This document shows positions 24,212 through 34,135 of a stretch of DNA of 42,493 nucleotides, piece after piece (the first letter of the stretch is position 1; the number at the start of each line of letters is the position of its first letter). The stretch comes from 40-80 sp964503665. Lineage in GTDB: Bacteria > Bacteroidota > Bacteroidia > Flavobacteriales_D > Crocinitomicaceae. The stretch is taken from NCBI GenBank assembly GCA_964503665.1, contig CAZDAR010000018.1, positions 1-42,493 of the forward strand, read 5' to 3'. A model generated the notes under the pieces. It saw nothing but the letters and a program-made list of their open reading frames with translations, had not been told where the DNA came from and made no database searches. The translations under genes and the position numbers were made by a program.

Positions 24212-25540
24212 TTATTCATCTTTCCAGTTCATTCGGTCAGCAGGAGAAAATTGCCATGGAGCACCATTGTTTTCAATGTTAGTCATCATAGTTGCTAACT
24301 CATTTGGTGCTTTTGACTCTTCCATTACCAAGAATCTTCTCAAATCGGTTATAATGGATAACGGATCTATATCTACAGGACACGCTTCAACACATGCATT
24401 ACAAGAGGTACATGCCCATAATTCTTCTTCTGTAATGTAACTAAATAAAGATTTTCCATCATCGTAATCTTTTCCATGTTTACGAATGCCTCTACCATAT
24501 TCAGTCAGACGATCACGAGTATCCATCATGATTTTTCGAGGGGAAAGTAGTTTTCCAGTCATATTTGCAGGGCAAACGGACGTACAACGACCACATTCTG
24601 TACATGTGTAAGAATCTAATAATTGTTTCCAAGATAAATCAGTTACTTCTTTGGCTCCAAATCGTGGAGGAGTAGTATCTTCTCCTTCTGCTGGTGCAGC
24701 ATAAGGGTCAGCATTTGGATCCATCATTAACTGGACTTCTTTCGTAACGGATGCTAAGTTGGTAAAACGCCCTTGAGGCCATAAGTTCGAATAGAAAGTA
24801 TTTGGAAAAGCCAATAAGATATGGAAGTGCTTTGAATAAGGAAGATAGTTTAAGAAGGTGAAAACCATGAATATATGTCCCCACCAACCTATTCTTTCTA
24901 AAATATGTAATCCTGCATCGGATACATTTCCAAATAACAAAGGTCCTAGAAAAGAACTTACTGCAAAACCAAAACTACCATCACCCAAGTCTTTAGCATG
25001 AGAAAGCCCTCTTTGATACATAACTTCATCTGCACCATTCATAGTGAAGATAAAAGTCAATAAAAGGATTTCAAAAATTAAAATTAAGTTCGCATCTAAT
25101 TTTGCCCAACCAGCTAGTTCTTTCATGTTTAAACGAGGAACTTTTAAAATATTTCTTCTCCATAAGAAAATAATTGTAGCAAAAAATGTCAATAGAGAAA
25201 GTACTTCAATCAGGGAAATCATAAATGTGTAGAAACCGCCAAGTGACGGTCTGAAAGTACGGTGAGCCCCCGATAAACCATCCACAACGATTTCAATCAA
25301 TTCAATTTGCGTAATACAAAAGGCAGCATAGATAGTTAAGTGTAGCAATGCTGGAATTGGACGTTTAAACATCTTCTTCTGACCTAAAGCGATTAATATC
25401 ATCGTTTTTAAACGCTTTGATTTATTGTCAGAACGATCAATGTCTGCTCCTAATAATATGTTTTGTCTAATTAATCGGACATTCCATATAAAGAAACCTG
25501 TTCCTGCTACAAGGAGTAGCGCAAAAAATATCGTACTCAT
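24212..25540 (-). CDS. Membrane-anchored 4Fe-4S electron-transfer protein
   Basis: A 442-residue fusion. Residues about 1-260 contain about five or six hydrophobic helices resembling NarI/HdrE-type quinone-interacting membrane domains (HLTIYAAFCITQIELIEIV, LILIFEILLLTFIFTM). Residues about 300-400 carry two 4Fe-4S sites, CTECGRCTSVCPA and CTSCNACVEACPV, on the cytosolic side. With the CCG protein encoded next to it this gives a GlpC/HdrDE-like module that probably exchanges electrons with the quinone pool. No dedicated dehydrogenase is adjacent. It follows the MCE-domain gene by 11 bases. Confidence 0.88.
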   Translation of the reverse strand: MSTIFFALLLVAGTGFFIWNVRLIRQNILLGADIDRSDNKSKRLKTMILIALGQKKMFKRPIPALLHLTIYAAFCITQIELIEIVVDGLSGAHRTFRPSLGGFYTFMISLIEVLSLLTFFATIIFLWRRNILKVPRLNMKELAGWAKLDANLILIFEILLLTFIFTMNGADEVMYQRGLSHAKDLGDGSFGFAVSSFLGPLLFGNVSDAGLHILERIGWWGHIFMVFTFLNYLPYSKHFHILLAFPNTFYSNLWPQGRFTNLASVTKEVQLMMDPNADPYAAPAEGEDTTPPRFGAKEVTDLSWKQLLDSYTCTECGRCTSVCPANMTGKLLSPRKIMMDTRDRLTEYGRGIRKHGKDYDDGKSLFSYITEEELWACTSCNACVEACPVDIDPLSIITDLRRFLVMEESKAPNELATMMTNIENNGAPWQFSPADRMNWKDE

Positions 25541-25551
25541 AGGTTGCGTTT

Positions 25552-26589
25552 TTAGTCTGGTATTGAATCTAATATTTGTATTAATTTCACTTCTTGAGAA
25601 GGTTTTAAAACAACACCTTTACTCTTCTTTCCAAATAATGAGAAGTGAACATACCTTTCTGGATGTAGTTCTAAGTCGTTCAGTAAGTCTTGTAATGACT
25701 TGTTTGAAATGACTAATTCATTGTATAACTTATCATCCTTTGCTAGTTTTCCAAGCGTTCCTTTTCCTTCATTAATATCGTTTAATATATCTGTTAAACT
25801 GTTTATAGCATCTTCGGCACTTTTGATGATTTTCTTAAAGTCTGCAGTGACTAAGTCTTCCGTTATTTTGTCTACATTACCAATAATGCTCGCTATCTTT
25901 TCATTACTTTGTTTCAAGTTGTAGGAGATACTTTCGACATTAGAGAAAATGTTACTGATTCTTACTTTTTCTGATTTGATAAGGCTTTCAATATCGGCAG
26001 CGACGACACCAAAACGGTGAATTGCCACTTGCACTTCTACCAAACTACCCTCAATACTAGATGTAGCTGTGGTGTCCCAAAATGCAGAAATAGAAGTAAT
26101 GACGTCATCCACAGAAGCCATTAATTTCTGAAGTTTTTGATTGACTGGCTCCACATACATTTTCACTTGGTTGATAATGTCAACCGCTACAAAACCTAAT
26201 ATTTTATCTCCTGGTTTATAATAACCTTTACTATCATCTGTTCCTGGATCAATGATTAATCCTTTTGATAATAATTCAATTGCTCCGACGGTTAATTTGG
26301 CAGATTTAGAGATCTTGAAATCATCCACTTGAATGTTGAATTTAATTTCAACTCTTCTTAATGTGTCACTGTTATTGGTTAATTTAACAGCCATGACCTT
26401 ACCAACTTCTACACCATTTACAACAACTGGAGTAGCAGCGGTGACCCCTCCTGAGTTTACAAAATAAGCATAGTAAACATCGTCCCCTCCAAAAAAGCTA
26501 CTGCCTTTTAAGAAATTAATACCTAAAATTAATAGAACGACTGCTAAAATGCCGAAAACACCTGTTTTTATTTCTTTGCTATATTTCAT
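25552..26589 (-). CDS. MlaD/MCE-domain lipid-transport protein
   Basis: A 345-residue inner-membrane protein with a periplasmic domain. One N-terminal helix (about 9-27, VFGILAVVLLILGINFLKGSS) anchors it. The MCE domain follows at about 37-115 (YFVNSGGVTAATPVVVNGVEVGKV), and a long helical region at about 140-290 should form the central tube. MlaD carries phospholipids between inner and outer membranes with the permease MlaE and ATPase MlaF. Those genes are not in this window. It lies 93 bases after the amidase gene and just before the Fe-S pair. Confidence 0.9.
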   Translation of the reverse strand: MKYSKEIKTGVFGILAVVLLILGINFLKGSSFFGGDDVYYAYFVNSGGVTAATPVVVNGVEVGKVMAVKLTNNSDTLRRVEIKFNIQVDDFKISKSAKLTVGAIELLSKGLIIDPGTDDSKGYYKPGDKILGFVAVDIINQVKMYVEPVNQKLQKLMASVDDVITSISAFWDTTATSSIEGSLVEVQVAIHRFGVVAADIESLIKSEKVRISNIFSNVESISYNLKQSNEKIASIIGNVDKITEDLVTADFKKIIKSAEDAINSLTDILNDINEGKGTLGKLAKDDKLYNELVISNKSLQDLLNDLELHPERYVHFSLFGKKSKGVVLKPSQEVKLIQILDSIPD

Positions 26590-26682
26590 ATGTAATTTGT
26601 GCGTAAATATCTTTAAGCAGTCAAAAATATAAATTAATAGATAAATATAAGTTGTTTATAGATAGAAACAAATTAAAATTTC

Positions 26683-27882
26683 TTATTTAGAACGCTTCAA
26701 AGCTTCTTCAAGTCCGATTCTTTCTCCATTGTAGAATGCTACAATAAAAGCATTTTTAAATCCTTTTTCACGTAGCTCGTTTTTAAAAACATTTGCTTCA
26801 TTGAAATCATTAACGAATTCACCAGCCGTATATTTATAGAGCCCATCTTGAAAATACTCATAAATAGTGAGTTCATTGAATTTTTTAGAGGTGGGTGGGA
26901 TTTTAGTACTAGAAGTTTCAATTTGAACTCGAAAAATAACTTTATTATTTAAGTCATCGCTCGTTAATGCGGAAGTATTATTTCCTGTTTGCTTCACTTC
27001 TTTTGTTGGTTGAGTAGTTATCGATGCTATGTCATTTTCAGGATGTTTGTACTCTTTTGTCGGAGTTACTCCTTTCATGATATCTACGCCTTCTAACTCA
27101 TTCTTGTATTTCTGAAATGAAACAAACATTGCTTCTGCCATTTTTTTCTGTGATGCTTTGTTTGTCAAAAAATGTTCTTCACTTGGATTGGTTAAAAATC
27201 CAGTTTCAATTAAAACAGAAGGCATCGTTGTTTTGTATAAAACGAGGAATCCAGCTTGTTTTACACCGCGATCATAACGGCCTAGTTTTTTAAATTCAGC
27301 TTGAACGTACCCAGCAAATTTAATGGCCATGTCTAAGTAAACAGACATTTGTAGCTGTTTAAAAATGATTGCATCGGGGCTCAAGTCAAAGTCTTTGTAC
27401 TTAGCGCCACCATCATCCTCAAGGTAGATGGAGCTATTCTCTTTCTCTGCTATTTTTAATTGTGATTCTGTTCGGTGTAATCCCAAAACATACGTCTCTG
27501 CACCATAGGCGGCAGGAGATGCTGAGTTAGCATGTATGCAAATGAATAAATCAGCCTTATTCCGATTCGCAATTTTCGCTCGTTCGTCCAAATCGACGAA
27601 AACATCTTTGTCACGTGTGTAAATCACATTAATTTCAGGGTAGTTTTCTTTGATTAACTTCCCTAGTTTTAACGCCATACTTAGACAAACAGTTTTTTCG
27701 TTAATAACCGCTCCATGACAGCCTGGATCGTGACCACCATGCCCTGCATCAATACACACTGTCTTTAATACTTGTTTGTCAGAAGATTGAGCAGAAACAT
27801 TCTGTATAAATGAAAATACAGAAAACAACACAATAATGAATGACTTTTCTATGTTAATACTCTTTATTTTATAGCTTTGCAT
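26683..27882 (-). CDS. N-acetylmuramoyl-L-alanine amidase with SPOR-like C-terminus
   Basis: A periplasmic wall hydrolase cutting the amide between MurNAc and L-Ala. Residues 1-32 contain an N-terminal signal ending VSAQ. The Amidase_3 domain (about 40-255) has zinc ligands H48 (VCIDAGHGGHDPG), E62 (INEKTV) and H116 (CIHANSA), and the catalytic glutamate in VLIETGFLTN. A low-complexity linker follows (about 260-305). Residues about 310-399 (VIFRVQIETSSTK, GLYKYTAGEF, KGFKNAFIVAFYNGERI) look like a SPOR-type domain binding denuded glycan. It is divergent from lptD, 34 bases apart. TTTG-N16-TATTTTTG stands upstream. Confidence 0.92.
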   Translation of the reverse strand: MQSYKIKSINIEKSFIIVLFSVFSFIQNVSAQSSDKQVLKTVCIDAGHGGHDPGCHGAVINEKTVCLSMALKLGKLIKENYPEINVIYTRDKDVFVDLDERAKIANRNKADLFICIHANSASPAAYGAETYVLGLHRTESQLKIAEKENSSIYLEDDGGAKYKDFDLSPDAIIFKQLQMSVYLDMAIKFAGYVQAEFKKLGRYDRGVKQAGFLVLYKTTMPSVLIETGFLTNPSEEHFLTNKASQKKMAEAMFVSFQKYKNELEGVDIMKGVTPTKEYKHPENDIASITTQPTKEVKQTGNNTSALTSDDLNNKVIFRVQIETSSTKIPPTSKKFNELTIYEYFQDGLYKYTAGEFVNDFNEANVFKNELREKGFKNAFIVAFYNGERIGLEEALKRSK

Positions 27883-27907
27883 GCTTAATTAAGGTGAAGT
27901 TTAATAA

Positions 27908-27935
27908 CAAAAATAATTGGAATACTTGTTGCAAA
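27908..27935 (-). promoter_or_regulatory. Candidate promoter of the amidase gene
   Basis: On the minus strand TTTG (27935 to 27932), a 16-base spacer and TATTTTTG (27915 to 27908). The box ends 25 bases before the ATG at 27882. The -33 part lies within the first codons of lptD. Confidence 0.45.
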
Positions 27936-30535
27936 ATAAATTCTTTCATCAACTTTTGCTCGTTGGATTGTTAATAATCTTTGGACGAGCTTGTGCTTAT
28001 GGGCAAGTTGATAGCTTGAGTTTTGCAACGACGATTCCAGATTCATCCGCTAGTCGTATTGTTTCAACAGATACTATTCCTATCAAAATAGATACCATTT
28101 ACACTACCGACGAATCGTTTGAAGAGAAGGCGACTTTTACAGCAAACGATTCTATATATGCTGATTTTAAAAAACAACGTATCTATCTTTATGGCGATGC
28201 AAAGGTTCATTATGGTGATATTGATTTAACGGCAGATTATATAGAAATTGATATGGCTTCTCATGAGCTTCTGGCTACTTACACGTATGATACCGATAGT
28301 AATAAAGTAGGAATCCCTAAAATCGTGATGGATGGGCAGGAGATGGAGGCGGGGAAAATAAAAATGAATTATGAGACCAAAAAGGCATTTATTCGTGAGG
28401 TTAAAATCATACAAGACGAAAATTATCTTTACATGGATGTTGCTAAACGGCAAGCGAATGAAGAGATTCATTTCAAAAAAGGACGTTTTACAACATGTGA
28501 TTTACCCGAGCCACATTATCATTTTCAGTTGTCAAAGGCGATATTGATTCCTAAAAAGCGTATTGTTTCTGGCCCTATGAATATCTGGATAAAAAATGTG
28601 CCGACCCCTCTTGGATTACCGTTTCTTATTATTCCTCAAAAGAAGGAAAATGAACGTAAACATGGCTTTATTTTTCCTCAATTTGTTCCTCAATCTCTCT
28701 ATGGAATGGGGATTCAAAATTTAGGTTATTATATTCCGATTAATGACACGATTCAGACTATTGTATCAGGCTCTATCTTTACGAGTGGATCTTGGGATGT
28801 TGGTAATAAGATAAATTATAAAGTAAGGTATAAATACTCGGGAGAATCAAATGTTGGCTTTCAACAATTTAGGGAGACATTTCCTTCTAAAAGAAAAAGT
28901 AATAAATTAACCATTCAGTGGCGACATATACAAGATGCAAAGGCAAATCCATATTGGAATTTCTCCGCAAATGTCAATTTTGTATCGGACAATAACTCTA
29001 AAAATAATATTGACCCGCTTAATACGAGCTACTTTAACAATACCTTCAAGTCGGATATCAATTTAACTCGTTCTTTTCCGGGTAAACCTGTCATGATGGG
29101 ATTAAAGGTTTCAATGAATCAAAGTACAAGTACGCATAACGTTATGTTGACAGCACCTATTTTTACCACTAACGTAACACGTTTTTATCCTTTTAAAATG
29201 TTTCGAAAGTCTAAAATAGGAGCAACAAAATGGTACGAGCAAATCGGTATGAGTTACAATTTGGAAGCTAAAAACATGGCTACATTTGCTGATTCATTGA
29301 TGCAGGGTGGAAACTTCAATCGCATCGGACAAACATTCCTCAACGGTGTAAATCAAACAGCTACCTTACAAACGACGATTCCAATTTTTAAAAATACATG
29401 GAAGGTATCACCATCCGTTAACTACCGTAACACTATCAACTTCCAGCAGATACGAAAGGATTATGATGCTCAAAATTCGGTGTTAAATACGGATACGGTA
29501 GGGAAAGTTGGAATGTCTCAACAATTGAGCACCAATCTTCAATTGACCACCGTTTTATTTAGTTATTACCGTTTTGTAGGAAAGAAAGAACCCTTGTTAC
29601 GCCATATATTGACGCCAAGTTTTGGTTATCGTTATGTTCCAATATTGAATCGTAATTTCAGCTATTTAGATCAAAATAATAATACTGTCGATTATTCTCC
29701 TTTTGAAAGAAGTTTATACCGAGAATCGATAACGAGGAGCCAATCGCTTGTAAATTATGCTTTTAATAATACATTCGAGCTGAAACGAAAGTCTGATAAG
29801 GATACTATTACAGGCTATAAAAAGACTCGAATTATTGATGCGTTTTCGGTCAGTGGAAATTATGATATATTGAGAGATTCTATGAATTTGAGTGACATCA
29901 ATGTCGATTTGAGAATAGCTCCTTTTTCGTTTTTAAACTTTGTGGCAAGAGGAGTCCTTAGCCCTTATTCATGGAACGATTCAACGGGAAGAACAATAAA
30001 AGACTTTGCGATAAAAGATAGAAAAGTTCTAGGTCGATTTACCTTAATGGACTTTAATACAACATTTACTATTGCGTCAAAAGAGAGTAAAGAGAAGATG
30101 GAACAAACGAAAGATTTATTTAGTCAATATTGGAATTCCGATTTTCAGTTTTACGCACTTCATCCTGAGATGTTTTTAGATTTTGAGATACCTTGGAAGA
30201 TTAATATCAGCCACATTATTACCGTTACAGCCAATCAAAATAGAACACTAATAAATCCTGATAAATATACTTTGTCTCACACTATTTCTGTTAATGGTGA
30301 TATTAGCATTACCAAACGATGGAAAGTAACTTCAACAATTTATTACGACATTAAAAGTAAAAGTATTTCTAATTTACGAGTTGATTTAACCCGTGATATG
30401 CACTGCTGGAGAATGTCTGTCAATTGGATTCCGATAGGATATAATAAGAGTTTTCTTGTAACGATTATGGGAACATCACAACTCTTTAGCAGCGCCAAAA
30501 TAAATGTTCGAAAACCACCTGAACTTTTATTTTAA
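27917..30535 (+). CDS. lptD: LptD/OstA-like LPS assembly outer-membrane protein
   Basis: This protein inserts LPS into the outer leaflet of the outer membrane. The 872-residue sequence has a signal peptide (about 1-30, LLLVGLLIIFGRACAYGQ), an OstA-like jellyroll (about 60-215: FKKQRIYLYGDAKVHYGDIDL, ADYIEIDM, KAFIREVKI) and a beta-barrel from about 220 to the C-terminus. An in-frame TAA immediately precedes the TTG at 27917, and the next internal Met is far inside the jellyroll, so translation must start at a TTG (27917, 27926 or 27929). The partner LptE is not seen. KdsC in the same window supports a Kdo-containing LPS. Confidence 0.9.
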   Translation: MEYLLQNKFFHQLLLVGLLIIFGRACAYGQVDSLSFATTIPDSSASRIVSTDTIPIKIDTIYTTDESFEEKATFTANDSIYADFKKQRIYLYGDAKVHYGDIDLTADYIEIDMASHELLATYTYDTDSNKVGIPKIVMDGQEMEAGKIKMNYETKKAFIREVKIIQDENYLYMDVAKRQANEEIHFKKGRFTTCDLPEPHYHFQLSKAILIPKKRIVSGPMNIWIKNVPTPLGLPFLIIPQKKENERKHGFIFPQFVPQSLYGMGIQNLGYYIPINDTIQTIVSGSIFTSGSWDVGNKINYKVRYKYSGESNVGFQQFRETFPSKRKSNKLTIQWRHIQDAKANPYWNFSANVNFVSDNNSKNNIDPLNTSYFNNTFKSDINLTRSFPGKPVMMGLKVSMNQSTSTHNVMLTAPIFTTNVTRFYPFKMFRKSKIGATKWYEQIGMSYNLEAKNMATFADSLMQGGNFNRIGQTFLNGVNQTATLQTTIPIFKNTWKVSPSVNYRNTINFQQIRKDYDAQNSVLNTDTVGKVGMSQQLSTNLQLTTVLFSYYRFVGKKEPLLRHILTPSFGYRYVPILNRNFSYLDQNNNTVDYSPFERSLYRESITRSQSLVNYAFNNTFELKRKSDKDTITGYKKTRIIDAFSVSGNYDILRDSMNLSDINVDLRIAPFSFLNFVARGVLSPYSWNDSTGRTIKDFAIKDRKVLGRFTLMDFNTTFTIASKESKEKMEQTKDLFSQYWNSDFQFYALHPEMFLDFEIPWKINISHIITVTANQNRTLINPDKYTLSHTISVNGDISITKRWKVTSTIYYDIKSKSISNLRVDLTRDMHCWRMSVNWIPIGYNKSFLVTIMGTSQLFSSAKINVRKPPELLF

Positions 30536-30604
30536 CGTATAGGAACTCTTTTTTTTCTTTGAAAAGAATTAACTTTACTCTTTTTAAATCATATTCCAAA
30601 AGCT

Positions 30605-33484
30605 ATGAGAATAATTTTTAGCATCCTTTTAATGGTTGCATCTAGTGCTATTTTTGCACAAACGAATTATCCTATATTCGAAGATCCAATCCACGTTACG
30701 CAGTATAAATTGAAAAATGGGTTAACCGTTGTTTTATCTGAAAATCATGATAAGCCGACTGTGATGGGAGCAGTGATTGTTAAAGCGGGAGGAAAAAATG
30801 ATCCTCATGATGCAACGGGTATGGCGCACTATTTAGAGCACATGCTTTTCAAAGGAACACAACGTCTCGGAACTATTAATTTTAAGGAAGAGAAAGTATA
30901 TTTAGATAAAATTGACTCATTATACGAAGTTTTAGGTCAAACGACGAATCCAGAGACTCGTTTGGATATTCAAAAGCAAATAAACGAACAATCCAAGTTA
31001 GCAGGACAATATGCGATTCCGAATGAGATGGATAGAATGTTGTCTGAAATTGGAGGAAGTAACGTGAATGCTTTCACGTCGAATGACATGACTGTTTATC
31101 ACAATGAGTTTCCTGCCAATAAGATGGATGAGTGGTTAAGTATTTATGGACATCGTTTTGTCGATCCAGTTTTTCGTCTTTTTCAATCAGAATTAGAAAC
31201 CGTATACGAGGAGAAGAATAGAGGTAATGAATCCCCTTTCAATTACGCATTTGAAATATTTTTAAAGTCTTTTTACAAGAATCACCCTTATGGAACACAA
31301 ACTGTTATAGGTGAAACAGAACATTTGAAAAATCCCTCTCTTTTAAAGATGTATGATTATTTCAACACCTATTATGTTGCTAATAACATGGTGTTATGTT
31401 TAGTTGGAGATTTTGATACAGAAGAGATTAAGCCATTGATTGAGGAGTACTTTTCTAACTGGAAACAAGGAGTTATTCCAACATTCCCTACGTATGTAGA
31501 AGAAGATTTCAAAAAAGGAGAATCGGTTACCATCGCTGCAACACCAGTGAAAATTTTTGCTCGCGGTTATCGTACGCCTAAATTCGGAACATATGATGCC
31601 TTAGCGATGGAAATGGTAACGAATATTCTAAGTAATGAGCAAAGTTCTGGTTTATTCGATCAAACTGTTAATAATGGAGAATTGATGGCGTTGGAAGCCA
31701 TTCCATTACCTTTCGAAGAGTATGGAGCGACTATTTTTATGGCTGTTCCTAAGATATTGGGACAATCGTTTGGAAAGGCAAATATCGTGCTTGATGAAGC
31801 GATTCAAAAGTTGATTTCCGGTAATTTTTCGGATGAACTTTTTGAAGGAGCGAAAAATGAATGGATTAGCAATTTTGAAATGAATTTAGAAGATGGAACA
31901 GCACGTGCCTACATGTTGGCAGAAGTCTATGGAAATAAGATGGAATGGTTTGAGTATCTTAATTATGCTAAAGCTATAAAAGAGATTACGAAAGAACAAC
32001 TAGTAGAAATTGCGAAGAAATATTTTGATAAAAACTACTTTACACTGTATTCTAAGATGGGTAAAATTAAGCCTGAAAAACTAAGTAAACCAGCGTATGA
32101 TCCAGTTGTTCCGAATAATGAAACACATTCTGATTTTTATAATGAGTGGTCAAAAATAAACAGTCAGACGGAAGCGAAAACGATTATTTCCTTAAAAGAT
32201 AGCATCCAATTTAAAACACTCGACGAAAATATTTCGCTGAAAGTGGTGAACAATCCTATCAATGATATATTCGATTTGGATATAGTTTGGGAAGCTGGAT
32301 ATCGACAACATCCAGAATTAGATATGCTAGCAAGATTTTTGAATAATACAACCAGTTCAAATTTAGAATTGACTGAATTTAAAAATGCACTTTATTCACT
32401 TGGAACAACTATGGATTGGTACGTTTCTGAACATGAATTTGTACTTTCAATAAGCGGATTGGAAGAGCATTTAGAAGAAAGTCTAGTTATCGTTGGACAA
32501 TTATTGCAAAATCCAGTCATCACAACTTCTCAACTCAAAACGATTAGCAAACAGGTGAAAACCGAACGTAAGTTGGAAACCAGTGAAATGCAAAATTTAA
32601 GTGACATCTTACGAGAATATTCTTTGTTTGGAGAACAATCTAAATATGTGCAACAACCTTCTTATTCCGATTATAAGAAAATGGATGTCGCTCAATTTGA
32701 GAAACTGTATAATTTACTAGGAACAATTCGCATACATGTTAATTACACTGGAAAAACGACAGCAGAAAACTTAGCGAAATCTTTGAATAAACTTACTTTA
32801 AAAAACGGTCAAGAAACGAGTGAAGATTTTGTGTACACATTTTCGAATACACCTTCTACAGTTTATTATCTGAATGATGCTAAAGGCGTTCAGTCACATA
32901 TCACTTTTGTTGGTGTTGGAGATGCCTTTAATAAAGAAAACAGCTTAAAAATGAAGGCGTTTAATTTCTATTTTGGCTTTGACATGTCTTCTATTCTTTT
33001 TCAAGAAATACGTGAATTTAGAAGTCTAGCTTATTCAACATATGGATTTGTGCGAGAAGGTCGTAATGCTCAGAATAATAATATCTTCATGTCTTACGTT
33101 GGATGTCAAGGAGATAAATCTCCTGAAGCATTGGATTTGTTATATAGTTTGATAAAAGAAATGCCTGTTAAAGAAGAGCGTGCTAGCTCCGTGGTGAAAT
33201 CCATTAAAAATTCGATTGAAAATTCTAATCCAAGTTTTAGAGAATACAATGATATGTATGAAACATCTTTAGAAAAAGGATATGCCGATAATATGAATAT
33301 TGAATTGTCAAAACAATTACCAAGTTTAACTTTTGAAGAAATTGTAGCGTTTTATAAAAACCATATTCAATCTTTGGATTTAAGATTAGGAGTAGTTGGG
33401 AATAAGAAGAAGTTCAATCCTAGTATTTTGAATAAATATGGTAATGTGATAAATGTTTCAGTGAAGAAAATCTATAAATATTAA
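30605..33484 (+). CDS. M16-family zinc metallopeptidase (two-repeat)
   Basis: An exported insulinase/pitrilysin-type protease of 959 residues containing both M16 halves. Residues 1-18 form a signal peptide (SSAIFAQ). The inverted zinc motif is H75-Y-L-E78-H79 (AHYLEHMLFKG), and the E196-x6-E203 pair in SELETVYEEKNRG matches the third-ligand helix (E203 the likely ligand). The second half (about 520-959) lacks a zinc motif, as is usual, and ends in a basic KKIYKY. It should degrade peptides in the periplasm. YqgE begins one codon after its stop. Confidence 0.93.
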   Translation: MRIIFSILLMVASSAIFAQTNYPIFEDPIHVTQYKLKNGLTVVLSENHDKPTVMGAVIVKAGGKNDPHDATGMAHYLEHMLFKGTQRLGTINFKEEKVYLDKIDSLYEVLGQTTNPETRLDIQKQINEQSKLAGQYAIPNEMDRMLSEIGGSNVNAFTSNDMTVYHNEFPANKMDEWLSIYGHRFVDPVFRLFQSELETVYEEKNRGNESPFNYAFEIFLKSFYKNHPYGTQTVIGETEHLKNPSLLKMYDYFNTYYVANNMVLCLVGDFDTEEIKPLIEEYFSNWKQGVIPTFPTYVEEDFKKGESVTIAATPVKIFARGYRTPKFGTYDALAMEMVTNILSNEQSSGLFDQTVNNGELMALEAIPLPFEEYGATIFMAVPKILGQSFGKANIVLDEAIQKLISGNFSDELFEGAKNEWISNFEMNLEDGTARAYMLAEVYGNKMEWFEYLNYAKAIKEITKEQLVEIAKKYFDKNYFTLYSKMGKIKPEKLSKPAYDPVVPNNETHSDFYNEWSKINSQTEAKTIISLKDSIQFKTLDENISLKVVNNPINDIFDLDIVWEAGYRQHPELDMLARFLNNTTSSNLELTEFKNALYSLGTTMDWYVSEHEFVLSISGLEEHLEESLVIVGQLLQNPVITTSQLKTISKQVKTERKLETSEMQNLSDILREYSLFGEQSKYVQQPSYSDYKKMDVAQFEKLYNLLGTIRIHVNYTGKTTAENLAKSLNKLTLKNGQETSEDFVYTFSNTPSTVYYLNDAKGVQSHITFVGVGDAFNKENSLKMKAFNFYFGFDMSSILFQEIREFRSLAYSTYGFVREGRNAQNNNIFMSYVGCQGDKSPEALDLLYSLIKEMPVKEERASSVVKSIKNSIENSNPSFREYNDMYETSLEKGYADNMNIELSKQLPSLTFEEIVAFYKNHIQSLDLRLGVVGNKKKFNPSILNKYGNVINVSVKKIYKY

Positions 33485-33487
33485 TAC

Positions 33488-34063
33488 GTGATTGATTTAA
33501 GCTTTGAAAATAAGTTAACTCCTCAAAAAGGACGGGTTTTAATTTCCGATCCATTTAAGAGTAGTGAATACTTCGAACGCTCTGTTGTGTACCTTTGTGA
33601 ACATGATGATAAGAGTAGCTTTGGCTTAGTCCTAAATAAACCTATTTTGGTTGGTATAGAAGGACTTAGTGAAGCTTTTCATCAAGAACCAGTTAAGGCT
33701 TTTAAAGGAGGTCCGTGTGAGGAGGATTCATTATTTTTTCTACATACGATTGGCGATAAAATAAAAGAGAGTCAGTTGATATCCAATGAAATTTATCTCG
33801 GCACTAATTTTAACGACCTTTATGAGATTATGACACCTGATTTATTGGAAGAAGGCGCCATCAAACTATTCATCGGTTATTCTGGATGGAGCGAAGGGCA
33901 ACTAGAAGCGGAGATAGAACGCAACGCATGGGTGGTGGCAGAAGTAGATGACAATGCTGAGATCATGCTGCACAAAGAAGATTTATGGACATATTTCATG
34001 ACAAAACTTGGAACGAAATATCATCTAATGACAAAGTTTCCACTCAATCCAAATTATAACTAA
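33488..34063 (+). CDS. YqgE/AlgH-family protein
   Basis: A 191-residue cytosolic protein of the conserved UPF0301/AlgH family, whose role is not settled. Matching parts are KGRVLISDPF near the N-terminus, RSVVYLCEHDDKSSFGLVLNKP (about 31-52), FKGGPCEEDSLFFLHT (about 74-89) and FIGYSGWSEGQLEAEIERNAWVV (about 128-150). The GTG at 33488 is forced: it is separated from the in-frame stop of the M16 gene by a single codon, and no ATG occurs before conserved sequence. It is therefore probably translated by re-initiation on the M16 message. Confidence 0.92.
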   Translation: MIDLSFENKLTPQKGRVLISDPFKSSEYFERSVVYLCEHDDKSSFGLVLNKPILVGIEGLSEAFHQEPVKAFKGGPCEEDSLFFLHTIGDKIKESQLISNEIYLGTNFNDLYEIMTPDLLEEGAIKLFIGYSGWSEGQLEAEIERNAWVVAEVDDNAEIMLHKEDLWTYFMTKLGTKYHLMTKFPLNPNYN

Positions 34064-34117
34064 TGGATTTCAAAAAAAAAGATACTTACTGATAGTTACT
34101 TTATCAACTTGATTTAA

Positions 34118-34125
34118 TACATTTG
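34118..34125 (+). promoter_or_regulatory. -7 box upstream of the epimerase gene
   Basis: TACATTTG fits TAnnTTTG. It lies 4 bases before the TTG at 34130 and 10 bases before the ATG at 34136, so the message would have almost no leader. No good -33 element is seen. Confidence 0.4.
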
Positions 34126-34135
34126 CTCCTTGAAA

